This document shows, in pieces, positions 12,701 to 17,168 of a stretch of 59,272 nucleotides of DNA; the stretch's first letter is position 1; each line of letters opens with the position of its first letter. The notes beneath the pieces are model-generated. The model saw only the letters and a list, made by a program, of their open reading frames with translations. It ran no database searches and was not told the origin of the DNA. The stretch is from an uncultured Gammaproteobacteria bacterium (GTDB lineage Bacteria > Pseudomonadota > Gammaproteobacteria > Enterobacterales > Psychrobiaceae): NCBI GenBank assembly GCA_913060565.1, contig CAJXRU010000014.1:1-59272 (forward strand), in the 5' to 3' direction. The translations under genes and the position numbers were made by a program.

Positions 12701-15700
12701 TAAGAAATGTTGAAGGCGGAAAGTATGACCTTGAAGTTGAGGCTATCCATAACGCGGGCGAAATCTTCACCGAAACAACGCCGTTCACTCTAGATGTACT
12801 TGACAACGACAGCGATCCAGATGGCGACAAGCTAACGATTGTAGCAATTGACGGTAAGGATGCTACTGGTGGAAAAACCGTTGAGGTGACTGATAACAAA
12901 GGCCGAGTTTTAGGTAGTGCTCGTGTGGTTAACGATGAAATTGAATTTACCCCTGGCACACAAATTCAAAAGCTAAATGAAGGTCAGCAAAAAGATTTCA
13001 GCTTTGATTATTCGATTAGTGATGGAAAGCCTGGCGACCCTGTGTCTGCTACTGTGAGCTTTACGGTTGATGGCGCCAATGATCCTAATCAGGCGCCGGT
13101 TGTGGAGAATGATACTGTCGCCAGTTCCAGTGAATATCAAGACTTTAGTGGCAGTGCGAGGTTAACAAACTTCACCGGTAATTCAGCGGATACATTCAGT
13201 GTTGATGCGCTTAATGGCAACGATTTTGTTCGTACCGTAGAGATGACTCAACTGCAAAATGGTAATTTTGTCTTGTTGTTAGAAACCGAAGTTGCCAACT
13301 CAAATATGCCTTGGACTTCTTTTGAATATGAATATATTAATCAAGTGTTTAGTAGCACTGGTGAACTGTTGGGTAGCCATAAGGTGAGTAACACTGCCGG
13401 CCATAATCAAGATACGTATAAAGATAAATATGGTGCTGACGAATACACCACATTCTTAACAGATTTCATTGTTACGGCCTTACCTGATGGCAGTTTTGTT
13501 CATACATGGGCTTCACCGGCTAATGACGTGTATATGCAAAAATTTGATGCAACGGGTCAAAAAACGGGCTCTCAAATTCAGTTACAAACACCCGGGGAAA
13601 GTGGGAACTTAGAAAGTGATATTGATGTCATGTTTAATGACTCAACTGGGGATTTGTTTGTTTCCTATGTGTCGCGAACTCAAGCAGACCAGAATTCTAA
13701 TCAGGTATTTGTTCAGCGAGTAGATACAGATCTTAACTTACAAGGTCAAGCTCATGGAATCGCAGATATGACAGGTTGGGTGATTACCAAGCAGCAACAG
13801 CAGCCACGTATCATCTCGTCAGAAGAAAATGGAGACTATTACGTTGCTTGGCAAAATGACATCGGTACAGGCCTGACTGCTAGTACGTCTTGGGTCAATG
13901 TACAGAAGTTCAATGAAGACGGCGTAGCTCAAGGTGGAATCACCAAGCTTAATGGTCAACAACGAGACAAGCTTTCAGGGTTTTTGTCGACCGATGATGA
14001 CGGGTCATACGCTGTGATGATAAATTCAAACAATCCTTCACCCCAGGGTAATGGGACGGTCGTGGTTCGTGTGTATGATGCCAGTACTGATAATTGGAAA
14101 GAGATAGCGCTAAACGGTGAAGGGCATGCAAACTTTACGAGCAGTCGAAATGAATTTGATTTTGGCCTTAAGATGCAGACAGTCGGACCTAACGGTGACT
14201 TTGTGGTGGTTTGGCGCGGCCACTCTAAAGAAATAAATGATTATGACTTATACCTCCAAAAGTTCGACAAGTCGGGTAACACGATTGGCGGTCGAGTTCG
14301 CATGGAAAGTGAACTGGAGACGATGCTTGAAGCAACATGGGTCGCGACCTCAGGTACGGTCACTGATGAAGCTGCTTTAAATATTGACGTCGTTGAAACA
14401 AGTAAAGATGGCAGTTTTGTTGTGAGTTGGTCTGGATATAGTAAAGAAACAGAACAGACAGATTCTTACTACCAACAATTTGACGGTAATGGCAATAAAG
14501 TGGGTACACCAACGACATTCTATGAAGCGACAAGAACGGATACGAGTATGTCATCGGGCGGATTTGTTGGCGCAAATGGCGTTGACGGCAGCCTGACCTT
14601 TGTCTGGAATGTTGAAGCAAAATACAGTCGCGCTAATACTGATATTGTCGAAACACAGTTTGCAATCATTGATGGTGACGGCAACGTTGTTCCACGTATT
14701 GATAAAAATAGTGTTGGTAACTTTGACCTAGATTTATCTAGACTTGCTGATGATGTTACTGAGATTAAAGTCACCTTTAATAAAGGCTCCCTAAAAGCGG
14801 GTTCAACGTCTTATTCAAGCGGTGACATTATCCCTCGTGCCGATTTTGACAACTTAACATTTATGGGCGTGAAAACGAGTAACTTCGAGTTCAAAGTTGA
14901 AGCTTTGGTTACTGACTTCCCAACAGAAAATGAAATATTGTTAATTGACGTACTTGCAAACGACACTGACCCTGACGGTGATGCGCTAACTATTACTCAA
15001 ATTAACGGTAAAGATGTTTCTGATGGACAGACTGTCGATGTAAAAGTTGGTAATAAAGTTATTGGAACGGCGCGAGTTGTTGATGGCGAAATTGAGTTCA
15101 CCCCCGGAAACAATATTAAGAAACTTAATGCTGGGGATACCAAAGAGTATCAGTTTAATTACACCGTAGATGATGGCAATGATGGAATAGCCACAGGTAA
15201 TGTAACGTTTACAATTCAAGGTATTGATGGCATTAGTGCAGAACTTATTGGGAGTAGTGAACCTAGTTTTAAACTTGCCAAAGAGTTAGTACTTGAGTCA
15301 ACTGTTGCTGACGTTAAGACCATAGATGTTGATCCGAATGACGTGAATGATTGGTTTACTGACGGTCAGGTAGAAAGTAACACAAGTTCAATTATCGGTT
15401 TAGGTGACGCAGTATTTGATGCTGAAAACCTTCAAACTGATGCGTTAGCGACGGAAACAGTTTTTGACTTTAATCCGAATGTCGATAAGCTCGATTTAGC
15501 TGAATTCGCGTTAATTGAAGAGCAAGAGCCCTTAGATGATTACTTCGAATTCAACTTCACTGAAGAAGGCACCACGATCTTAATTAGCGATGAAGGGAGC
15601 GATGAAGTGTCGACGCGTATTGTATTAGACGGCGTTGATTTATCCGAAGCATACGGTACTGTGGATACTAGTGAAATTCTACACAATCTTGTTGGCGATA

Positions 15701-15789
15701 AACCTAATGGTGCTTTATTACAGCCTCGAACGGTAGAGCCAAGTGACTCAGTGACGAAGTTGGATGATATCGATGACGACATTATTTAA
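52..15789 (+). CDS. Giant type I-secreted adhesin-like repeat protein (5' truncated)
   Basis: The reading frame is open from the first native base. The first possible start, GTG at 76, lies inside a cadherin-like domain, so the real N-terminus is missing. More than 5,200 residues are visible. The order is: two cadherin-like domains (about 52-760), propeller-like repeats (840-3575, 4190-5300, 5975-7385, 9240-10450, 11170-12545, 13180-14705), seven domains starting with a VLAND-type motif (near 3790, 5320, 7600, 8645, 10490, 12780, 14935), further cadherin-like NDAP domains, a jelly-roll-like insert (8210-8625) and a C-terminal type I secretion region. Many loops read D-x-D-G and may bind calcium. 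No RTX nonapeptide array is visible. Such proteins usually leave the cell by an ABC/LapBCE-type exporter and act in surface attachment or biofilm. No exporter gene is in the window. The family role is established knowledge; the ligand is unknown. Confidence 0.9.
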   Translation, partial: DTDHSVSQVSDSDTVIASLVSENAPIGTYVGLTAFASDEDLEDSVSYKLLNVGLDQNGNDKFVIDSSTGKVSVGGNLDFEQENFERIILVAESSDGSTTTQQVTIVVHNNELGLGGEGTTGDTDNSVGLITDINVVDEPIVDDAAIGTEVGITASATDLDAGDEVSYTLSASDLSAGLFAIDSETGVVTLAGTLDFDVAQSHTINVIATSTDNSTSTQNFTIEVVGNDGPDAVDDNKQWVDVSSEISVTGFSGAHSVGIKHDDDMSSRAEGDLFDYANVGNDGASVLIYGGSETGRYYVQRINADGSKDGDAVELSGSQGLAALNLEPKISQVSSSGDYAVTFIGENSDGTKAVFTQKYDNDGSTIGAQQKIDIETGSVEGGGSSGGDTGGIGGVDPTAGVPIAHAATTSRDRESFDAKTQVQLENGNVVITWVGYTTAVPYALVNMQVYAKVEDGNGNIIKDQFIVNEWQGVPGDDTSKRFHSTAISESADGGFNIFWQSYGQTAVTSTDPDRAGNKRTDVILRSFSSDGTPVSGEIVIEELRSSSHTGNVEKITASGGDIVPLLLEDGSTIITWEEDSEFYSPNTHVKSMVIDSDLNVIKPEADLFSTSNRSFNGRDKGGDKVIEAHKFYQQGEANAIETKNGLVIYTATGKVGQGAGKNDYAAWSWVVDPSTNTLVGDTKQVSIPGSAGGVLSVGVSYDPTTELYAVLQVSTYTGKFYRTDLDANGQIVNPAKLLGTLNDAVSRPGLTFEAGSVAAEIDAEGNVVVLYTYSDHSIATGDRSSINSAVFPVSGGSPVIEEEHFGSGMSVGGSAGLTQLDNGAFSYTFAAIGGGGSAVWKGQFIIDGAAGKAPKPTDSNPLDANEVFITPTADDGSYIVAFTSVNPETSTLNVYAQKFSADGEKSGGVENLTPASLRDGQGVQDQALVQSGDGYILSFTDGDASYVQVLNADLSPRHDVIQLDNVSSQPDVISVGNQGHYIVTYQSGSDDDSSTTVVMKRFDSNGNQVGDTTTFDTMSNKGNVSDVQSSIIELPDGGVVVTWAGFAHKNGEHDIYVKLYNAQGVEISSQILDTSGQDDLLPQVISVGVDGEYVVAWQSDAIYTQKFNADGTPDGDAVKAGPLDDLSQPASNVELIAIGTEGRFATTFESDGYLFTQTYNVDGSKSVIISDENQTGDLSLGNLNNEDPAAVYRVEYANGSLFIDGTRYASGSEISVADWENAVMKGVSQTDFDLQLFTQQHYTTQENQAIVIDVLANDFDPEGDNIWVSEINGVAVAIGEVVMVTVDGINIGSARYIDGQGIEFTPGAELKKLNKGDSEEYSFSYTITDGNGDNNKDTAIVTFTVTGLDDDANAPIAVDDLVTHKSTSSGEGAAQGSEYSIHDDLSGRQITSQVAVFDDGSYVVSYQGDKNAYLQRYDALGTKIGDEIPSVGSQGFTRVVVLDDGTMVVTTGSYDGDSSFQRYESDGSKLGTEVILASDSATIEDITTLSNGGFAIAMEPSNSDNKIHINLFDKEGGLDNVIKISPSTDSSDLYMKTPTIHELSDGSIRVVWGELNLSTAESEIKIQTFDAAGIALNSVITLHDGLILHPHARSELLADGGIFVTWIDDKGGDPHVYAQSYNADGSARSNAFQVDETGLTDTTSFYQQLSTAVLNNGNVVITWMVEPIEGDYHTLGDVDVMTRIFAPDGTAISDEFSVHSNLDTEQASPNTVAMPDGSFMITWSSYTDVRSSADIRAKRFEADGSEYSGLKNKINEDDIVTVDVLANDSDVNGDPLSITKIQDQDVKNGKVVNITIDGNVIGTAQVVDSKVVFKPSNELDKLSEGQTEVFTFDYTITDGLLETSANIILNITGTNDAPVITLESVRIVDENSEATIVGNVRDIDGVIDLNKSTFNAQNGTVTVNSATGDILYKPNEGFSGSDIINVRFSDNDDGVASNEFNVVVNRVNDAPVAVDDNFVPYENISHLASADNYTGSVNYVTDIAYLGRAAQNHHIMQVGNEGEFIIAWQSFMPGDSRTSIVVQRFNGDGAPISSAVVMDTDGNDNENNRPLITLLGDSGKFVVTWQGKENVANGDDYAIVTQVFNADGTIGAHEKIKIEPSTGRGIDEDQQVTAIGNDGEFIMVWYGQIGDKYYHFIQKFDADGNVATPTPTRFDYQGIKLEGDLKHDITAVGNDGSYVVTWVGLVGGVMQVFSQKYNSDGVEQGSVFTSSAGPKSTVYSQATSVIHEVADDGSYILVWSKFTSNGQAELYMQRFDSDGQAVTGSPIKVDDVGTNGVDYAPQVTNIGDDGRYAITWEAITNNARTGQVFVKVFNNDGTAVNSEPVALDGYSSIDLRETSPSITAVGKNGDFVITWESGVTNTDSAVFMQRFNESGQKIGDQIQLDAPSNTWNGVAKKLPQVIENGDDGAFNIVWRGDGSDSMVTSLNVQQFDANGQRVGDYGNGSGDFDISLDTSHINASQVKVTYSSGSLMFNGTLVESGGLVEIANWTNVKLVNVLGKDYDLKIEAFASENIEQDDTQMLDVLANDTDQDNDPLSIVEIQGQDVSAGETAAIVIDGVTIGHATVVNNDISFVPSDALHALSKGELASYTFDYKISDGIVNSNEANITIHVLGTNDAPVITLEDNRTLNEDSDALIVGNVSDVDGTIVLSKSTFSANNGMVTVDSDTGNILYKPNTNFSGIDTITVSFTDNDGANAEQQFTVEVNALNDAPIAVDDAQVVAVTPQTIVEETFNSESTGWTNQKISNNRLKIENGTQSSKVFDFGVEHAGQAVLISFKARGSSNWDGGSDKFNVTFNNQQVVNEAFTNSSWHDYENLEVILDSQGRVEIAFESLTDASNEDSFVDNLIIMTGADYGSDIQTFENDSLLIDVLANDTDADLDSLSITQIQGQDVSNGKVATVVIDGVTIGTANVVDNQVNFVPDDALNSLAQGEIESYTFGYVASDSTTDSNEANITIKIVGTNDAPEVSITKGIVEKSVQFEIIGNISDIDGTINFASNKTFINTTNGDVKIDQNTGDILYRNNSDADTDTLKITATDNLGAETVQSYNIDLLNINHTLTAINDDFTKDTSGSTGTTVTVTSGSEIKVNESSDAVDQFADIATLNDGSYVVVWSTYEDHGDHITYAQRFNSDGSKRDGQISVDEFSGDDENPTIAALSDGGYVIVWEDADGTALYFSMYDSSGNATGEGRTEIGVGYVENKSEPNVIGTSNGGFAIIYETVEQNKSQSADLNFHRIDKDGNNIGNPTVITNNNDIHQLSPNLVELDNGSFIATWMSWELTGMALYQQKISASGNKVGNPSLISTTDHNGADGTEHKHLTPVITKLDDGGYVIAWTSVINFEGHGDSANVMNVFAQRFDASGNPVGNEVEVNTTNLRDNSDTGAEQLGIAQLNDGNFVVTYAAKTNDYDLFAQVINSDGEKVGDEIKVNSSNDGNHYQPAIASTHDGFVVTWRSTGGDSELYTKQFTVENTPIVVDVTFDEDASVTLDVLANDIDIDNDGDVVEIDGQTVVGTTPVEITIKGKVIGEAAVINNKIVFTPSDELDKLTEGEVKNYKFTYKISDGEFNSTANVKIAIEGTNDNPIISFDSANVEQGTSFEVIGNISDIDGNIDFLKTTASANNGTVTIDETTGDILYSTIGSAKKDTITINAWDDEGGKTKVIHKLTINTESNQAPVAVDDDFTFSGSGSSTDISGTIDYSNFSGNIETFTRAKFDGSNKKDQSSNVDEYSPGSLVMLGTSGKFAVLYRMGDDPHWTEVQRFNSDGSTDGSPVVIQLDELADNYHLSPNLVAVGNNGAYSVQFNTILESTAAAEVYFQLVDENGNKQPLVNLTVSTNDSPYNIAPIATRIDDDGSYALTWQDTVQGENVIHVKTFDENGVEQSFVSVESPLGAYSHYESEISTVAFSDGSFIVQWTSSSQEGRNDLMMQRFSASGNTVGDVKIHSDVATEFRAYAVDGVELGGVDRFAQVWIDDTGSTEQLKSQVFDKNGATVGDRQTMDIASGDVNKGDVEALGDTGKFAIVYSAKENKNDNFDTVYVQVLGSNGQKATLIKLDDLKISGDYNGWQNTKSHNSMEIASLNSDGDFVVSWLSVDKGDSKTSVFNQVFNAAGQPQGDVFVVDGDGDKEISGISVEAAADGSILIAFNEGTTQYVQRMTADGKEWTGYTPGEKGTYDVDIDTSLPNVSSYSVTFSTGKLFVNGKRYNSGDEVPAADWKNVELRNVEGGKYDLEVEAIHNAGEIFTETTPFTLDVLDNDSDPDGDKLTIVAIDGKDATGGKTVEVTDNKGRVLGSARVVNDEIEFTPGTQIQKLNEGQQKDFSFDYSISDGKPGDPVSATVSFTVDGANDPNQAPVVENDTVASSSEYQDFSGSARLTNFTGNSADTFSVDALNGNDFVRTVEMTQLQNGNFVLLLETEVANSNMPWTSFEYEYINQVFSSTGELLGSHKVSNTAGHNQDTYKDKYGADEYTTFLTDFIVTALPDGSFVHTWASPANDVYMQKFDATGQKTGSQIQLQTPGESGNLESDIDVMFNDSTGDLFVSYVSRTQADQNSNQVFVQRVDTDLNLQGQAHGIADMTGWVITKQQQQPRIISSEENGDYYVAWQNDIGTGLTASTSWVNVQKFNEDGVAQGGITKLNGQQRDKLSGFLSTDDDGSYAVMINSNNPSPQGNGTVVVRVYDASTDNWKEIALNGEGHANFTSSRNEFDFGLKMQTVGPNGDFVVVWRGHSKEINDYDLYLQKFDKSGNTIGGRVRMESELETMLEATWVATSGTVTDEAALNIDVVETSKDGSFVVSWSGYSKETEQTDSYYQQFDGNGNKVGTPTTFYEATRTDTSMSSGGFVGANGVDGSLTFVWNVEAKYSRANTDIVETQFAIIDGDGNVVPRIDKNSVGNFDLDLSRLADDVTEIKVTFNKGSLKAGSTSYSSGDIIPRADFDNLTFMGVKTSNFEFKVEALVTDFPTENEILLIDVLANDTDPDGDALTITQINGKDVSDGQTVDVKVGNKVIGTARVVDGEIEFTPGNNIKKLNAGDTKEYQFNYTVDDGNDGIATGNVTFTIQGIDGISAELIGSSEPSFKLAKELVLESTVADVKTIDVDPNDVNDWFTDGQVESNTSSIIGLGDAVFDAENLQTDALATETVFDFNPNVDKLDLAEFALIEEQEPLDDYFEFNFTEEGTTILISDEGSDEVSTRIVLDGVDLSEAYGTVDTSEILHNLVGDKPNGALLQPRTVEPSDSVTKLDDIDDDII
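840..3575 (+). repeat. Adhesin propeller region A: eight repeats split by a seven-repeat insert
   Basis: By eye this block holds about 15 copies of a 45-70 residue unit of the form DGS-(F/Y)-V-V-x-W ... Y-x-Q-(R/K)-F-x-x-DG-x-x-x-G. Units 1-2 (about 860-1190) and 10-15 (about 2630-3575) match each other well. Units 3-9 (about 1230-2600) are longer, more diverged, and flanked by a glycine-rich linker on the left and a Pro/Lys linker on the right. Removing them leaves eight units, the same number as in the blocks at 5975, 11170 and 13180. Confidence 0.55.
1195..2625 (+). other. Putative nested seven-repeat propeller inside region A
   Basis: Seven diverged repeat units lie between the glycine-rich linker near 1190-1250 and the linker AAGKAPKPTDSNP near 2595-2635. 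Local base composition also differs: 2281-2340 is about 63 percent GC, against 33 percent at 8701-8760. This suggests a separately acquired or separately evolving domain inserted between outer blades two and three. The boundaries are estimates from reading the translation. Confidence 0.45.
3575..3775 (+). repeat. Adhesin linker module, copy 1 of 4
   Basis: This module of about 65 residues follows the last propeller repeat and precedes a VLAND-type domain. Its shared pattern is a GD-L/F-hydrophobic start, V-x-(Y/F)-x-x-G-(S/K)-L, then (Y/S)-x-SG-(S/D), a W/F-x-N stretch and an FDLQ-like end. Matching copies are at 7387, 12556 and 14716. Confidence 0.6.
4190..5300 (+). repeat. Adhesin propeller region B: seven repeats
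   Basis: Seven units of the D-G-(S/G)-hydrophobic-V-W ... Q-x-(F/Y)-x-A-DG type can be counted. They are followed directly by a VLAND-type domain at about 5305, with no linker module between. The count is by eye. Confidence 0.55.
5975..7385 (+). repeat. Adhesin propeller region C: eight repeats
   Basis: Eight units can be counted, each with a GNDGxF(I/V)(I/M)xW core strand and a QxFxxDG hairpin. These are the most regular repeats in the protein. The block ends in linker module copy 2. Confidence 0.6.
7387..7590 (+). repeat. Adhesin linker module, copy 2 of 4
   Basis: It has the same position and pattern as copy 1: GDFDISLD at the start, VTYSSGSLMFNG in the middle and KDYDLKIEAF at the end. 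It is joined directly to the VLAND-type domain at about 7600. Confidence 0.65.
8210..8625 (+). other. Jelly-roll-like insert domain in the adhesin
   Basis: About 135 residues here do not fit any repeat family in the protein. They begin with EETFNSESTGW, include WDGGSDKFNVTFNN and SSWHDYENLEV, and end with EDSFVDNLIIM. Alternating strands, W/F/D positions and the closing DN(L/V) resemble carbohydrate-binding or lectin-like beta-sandwich modules found in secreted adhesins. The resemblance is from memory of the fold class, so a sugar ligand is only a guess. Confidence 0.45.
9240..10450 (+). repeat. Adhesin propeller region D: seven repeats
   Basis: Seven units can be counted, for example LNDGSYVVVW, LSDGGYVIVW and LDDGGYVIAW, each followed by a hairpin ending in an SDG or ASG turn. 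As in region B, no linker module follows; the VLAND-type domain starts at about 10480. Confidence 0.55.
11170..12545 (+). repeat. Adhesin propeller region E: eight repeats
   Basis: Eight units can be counted between the NQAPVAVDD boundary and linker module copy 3. Cores include DDDGSYALTW, FSDGSFIVQW and NSDGDFVVSW. Confidence 0.55.
12550..12760 (+). repeat. Adhesin linker module, copy 3 of 4
   Basis: The pattern matches copies 1 and 2: a YDVDIDTS start, VTFSTGKLFVNGKRYNSGDE in the middle, and KYDLEVEA before the VLAND-type domain at about 12780. Confidence 0.65.
13180..14705 (+). repeat. Adhesin propeller region F: eight repeats
   Basis: Eight units can be counted. They are more irregular than in region C, with several long loops. 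The last unit ends with IDGDGNVVPRID, just before linker module copy 4. Confidence 0.5.
14710..14915 (+). repeat. Adhesin linker module, copy 4 of 4
   Basis: It begins NFDLDLSRL, continues VTFNKGSLKAGSTSYSSGD and ends NFEFKVEAL. It is the most diverged copy but holds the same place between a propeller block and the final VLAND-type domain. Confidence 0.6.
15230..15786 (+). other. C-terminal type I secretion target region of the adhesin
   Basis: The last 185 residues lose the repeats. They contain the pattern of type I secretion C-terminal target domains: FDFNPNVDKLDLAEFAL, then a strand with TTILISDEGSDE and IVLDGVDLSEAYG. The chain ends in an acidic and hydrophobic tail (DDIDDDII), which fits an uncleaved C-terminal export signal. 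Confidence 0.75.
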
Positions 15790-15817
15790 TTGATAGGGTC
15801 ACCCTTAAAGTAACGCC

Positions 15818-15849
15818 AAGCCAATGATGAATAATCATTGGCTTTTTTT
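15818..15849 (+). terminator. Rho-independent terminator after the adhesin gene
   Basis: An 11-bp perfect stem (AAGCCAATGAT with ATCATTGGCTT) with a 5-base loop is followed by a T run. It lies 29 bases after the adhesin stop codon. Confidence 0.85.
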
Positions 15850-15957
15850 ATGACAACGCAAATTGATTGTTTTTGAAGAACAATAAAATTTTGACGTTTA
15901 TTCAACTCATAAAAAATGAGACAGTAGTGGAAATACAGATCAAATAATAGGACTTTC

Positions 15958-16470
15958 ATGAAATTAGAAACGCATCGACTTATTATCGAGCAGTTAACAA
16001 CTGAGGATACGTCATTTCTGATCGAGCTACTCAATCAACCCAGTTTTAAGAAAAATATAGGAGAGCGTTATGTTACAGACGAGAAAAGTGCGCTTAACTT
16101 CCTGCAAGATGGACCGTGGCTTACTTATCCACGCGATATTGGTATGCACTGCGTAAAAATTAAAAAAACAGGGGAGGCAATTGGTCTTGTAGGTCTCATG
16201 CGAAGAGATTATTTAAATATGCCAGATCTAGGTTACGCCTTTTTAGAACAATATCACGGCGTTGGATTTGCGAGTGAAGCGGCAAGAGAGGTTGTAAATT
16301 GGGCTCATTTTGATAAAGGCTATCGCCGTATTTGCGCAATCGTTAACCAAGATAACCAACCCAGTATCGATTTACTGGAAAAGCTAGCATTTAATTTTGC
16401 CAAAACGACGGCTCAGCTTCCCAATGACATGGCGAATGTAAGTTATTACGAACTAGACTTTGAGCATTGA
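15958..16470 (+). CDS. GNAT acetyltransferase, RimJ/RimL-like
   Basis: This 170-residue protein has the layout of the RimJ/RimL type of GNAT N-acetyltransferases, which move an acetyl group from acetyl-CoA to protein N-termini or small molecules. The opening LETHRLIIEQLTTED and the central LGYAFLEQYHGVGFASEA stretch match the family core strand and acetyl-CoA binding loop. The asparagine-rich INxxNxxSxxLLEKLAF segment near residue 130 is also typical. An AGGA-type ribosome site precedes the ATG. The gene stands alone between the adhesin terminator and the convergent fabA terminator. The substrate cannot be told from sequence. Confidence 0.8.
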   Translation: MKLETHRLIIEQLTTEDTSFLIELLNQPSFKKNIGERYVTDEKSALNFLQDGPWLTYPRDIGMHCVKIKKTGEAIGLVGLMRRDYLNMPDLGYAFLEQYHGVGFASEAAREVVNWAHFDKGYRRICAIVNQDNQPSIDLLEKLAFNFAKTTAQLPNDMANVSYYELDFEH

Positions 16471-16515
16471 TTGATATTAAGTAACAATATACTGACTAAG
16501 TCATTTCCTAAGCAA

Positions 16516-16540
16516 TAAAAAAGGCGCCAATGCGCCTTTC
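16516..16540 (-). terminator. Terminator after fabA
   Basis: The stem AAGGCGC with GCGCCTT and the loop CAAT are followed, on the minus strand, by a run of T. It ends the fabA transcript and may also stop readthrough from the convergent acetyltransferase gene. Confidence 0.8.
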
Positions 16541-16565
16541 TCTTAACGATTGTAAAACTAGGTAG

Positions 16566-17081
16566 TTAGAACGCTGAAGTATCGCTAAATAAGCCTACTT
16601 TCAAATCTTTAGCTGCGTAAATTTCACGGCCATCAACTTCCATGGTCGCATCTGCCATGCCCATAACCAATTTACGATTGATAACACGCTTCATGTTAAT
16701 TTTGTAGGTTACTTTTTTCGCATCTGGTAATACTTGACCAGTGAATTTTAGCTCGCCTACACCTAACGCACGGCCTCGACCAGTGCCGCCAATCCAACCT
16801 AGGTAGAAACCTACTAGTTGCCACATGGCGTCTAAACCAAGACAACCTGGCATTACTGGGTCGCCAATGAAGTGACAGTCAAAGAACCACAGATCTTTAG
16901 TGATATCTAATTCAGCGATAATCTCGCCTTTACCGAACTCACCACCATCTTCAGTCATGCTGACGATGCGATCCATCATTAGCATGTTTGGTGCTGGTAA
17001 TTGTGGGTTGCCTTCGCCAAATAATTCACCGCGACCGCTTGCTAATAGATCTTCTCTTGTGTAACTCGACTTTTTAATCAT
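16566..17081 (-). CDS. fabA: 3-hydroxydecanoyl-ACP dehydratase/isomerase
   Basis: FabA dehydrates 3-hydroxyacyl-ACP and isomerises trans-2- to cis-3-decenoyl-ACP, the branch point for unsaturated fatty acids in the cytoplasm. The 171 residues match the usual length of about 172. The active-site segment [19 protein letters not shown] is intact, with His70 and Asp84 at the expected positions, followed by [12 protein letters not shown]. The gene lies just downstream of a Lon-like protease gene, as in enterobacteria, but has its own promoter carrying a FabR-type palindrome (17113-17141). Confidence 0.97.
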   Translation of the reverse strand: MIKKSSYTREDLLASGRGELFGEGNPQLPAPNMLMMDRIVSMTEDGGEFGKGEIIAELDITKDLWFFDCHFIGDPVMPGCLGLDAMWQLVGFYLGWIGGTGRGRALGVGELKFTGQVLPDAKKVTYKINMKRVINRKLVMGMADATMEVDGREIYAAKDLKVGLFSDTSAF

Positions 17082-17112
17082 TTTTATAAACCACTATGTA
17101 AATTTGTGCGCT

Positions 17113-17141
17113 AGATTAGCGAACACTTGTAAGCTTAACAA
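17113..17141 (-). promoter_or_regulatory. fabA promoter with FabR-type operator in its spacer
   Basis: Reading the minus strand, a -35 box TTGTTA (17141-17136), a 17-base spacer and a -10 box TAATCT (17118-17113) lie about 30 bases before the fabA start. The spacer is almost entirely the palindrome AGCTTACAAGTGTTCGCT (17118-17135), of the form AGC-n2-ACA-n2-TGT-n2-GCT. This matches the known enterobacterial FabR sites at fabA and fabB. A repressor bound there would block the promoter. The fabR gene is not in the window. Confidence 0.75.
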
Positions 17142-17168
17142 CTCCGATGACCGTTAAACATATTTGTT

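Noticed and set aside
1057-15782. Many open frames of 60-115 codons on the minus strand and in other plus frames inside the adhesin gene
   Set aside because: They are shadows of a repetitive, low-stop coding sequence. They lack ribosome sites and recognisable domains, and the sense frame explains the whole region.
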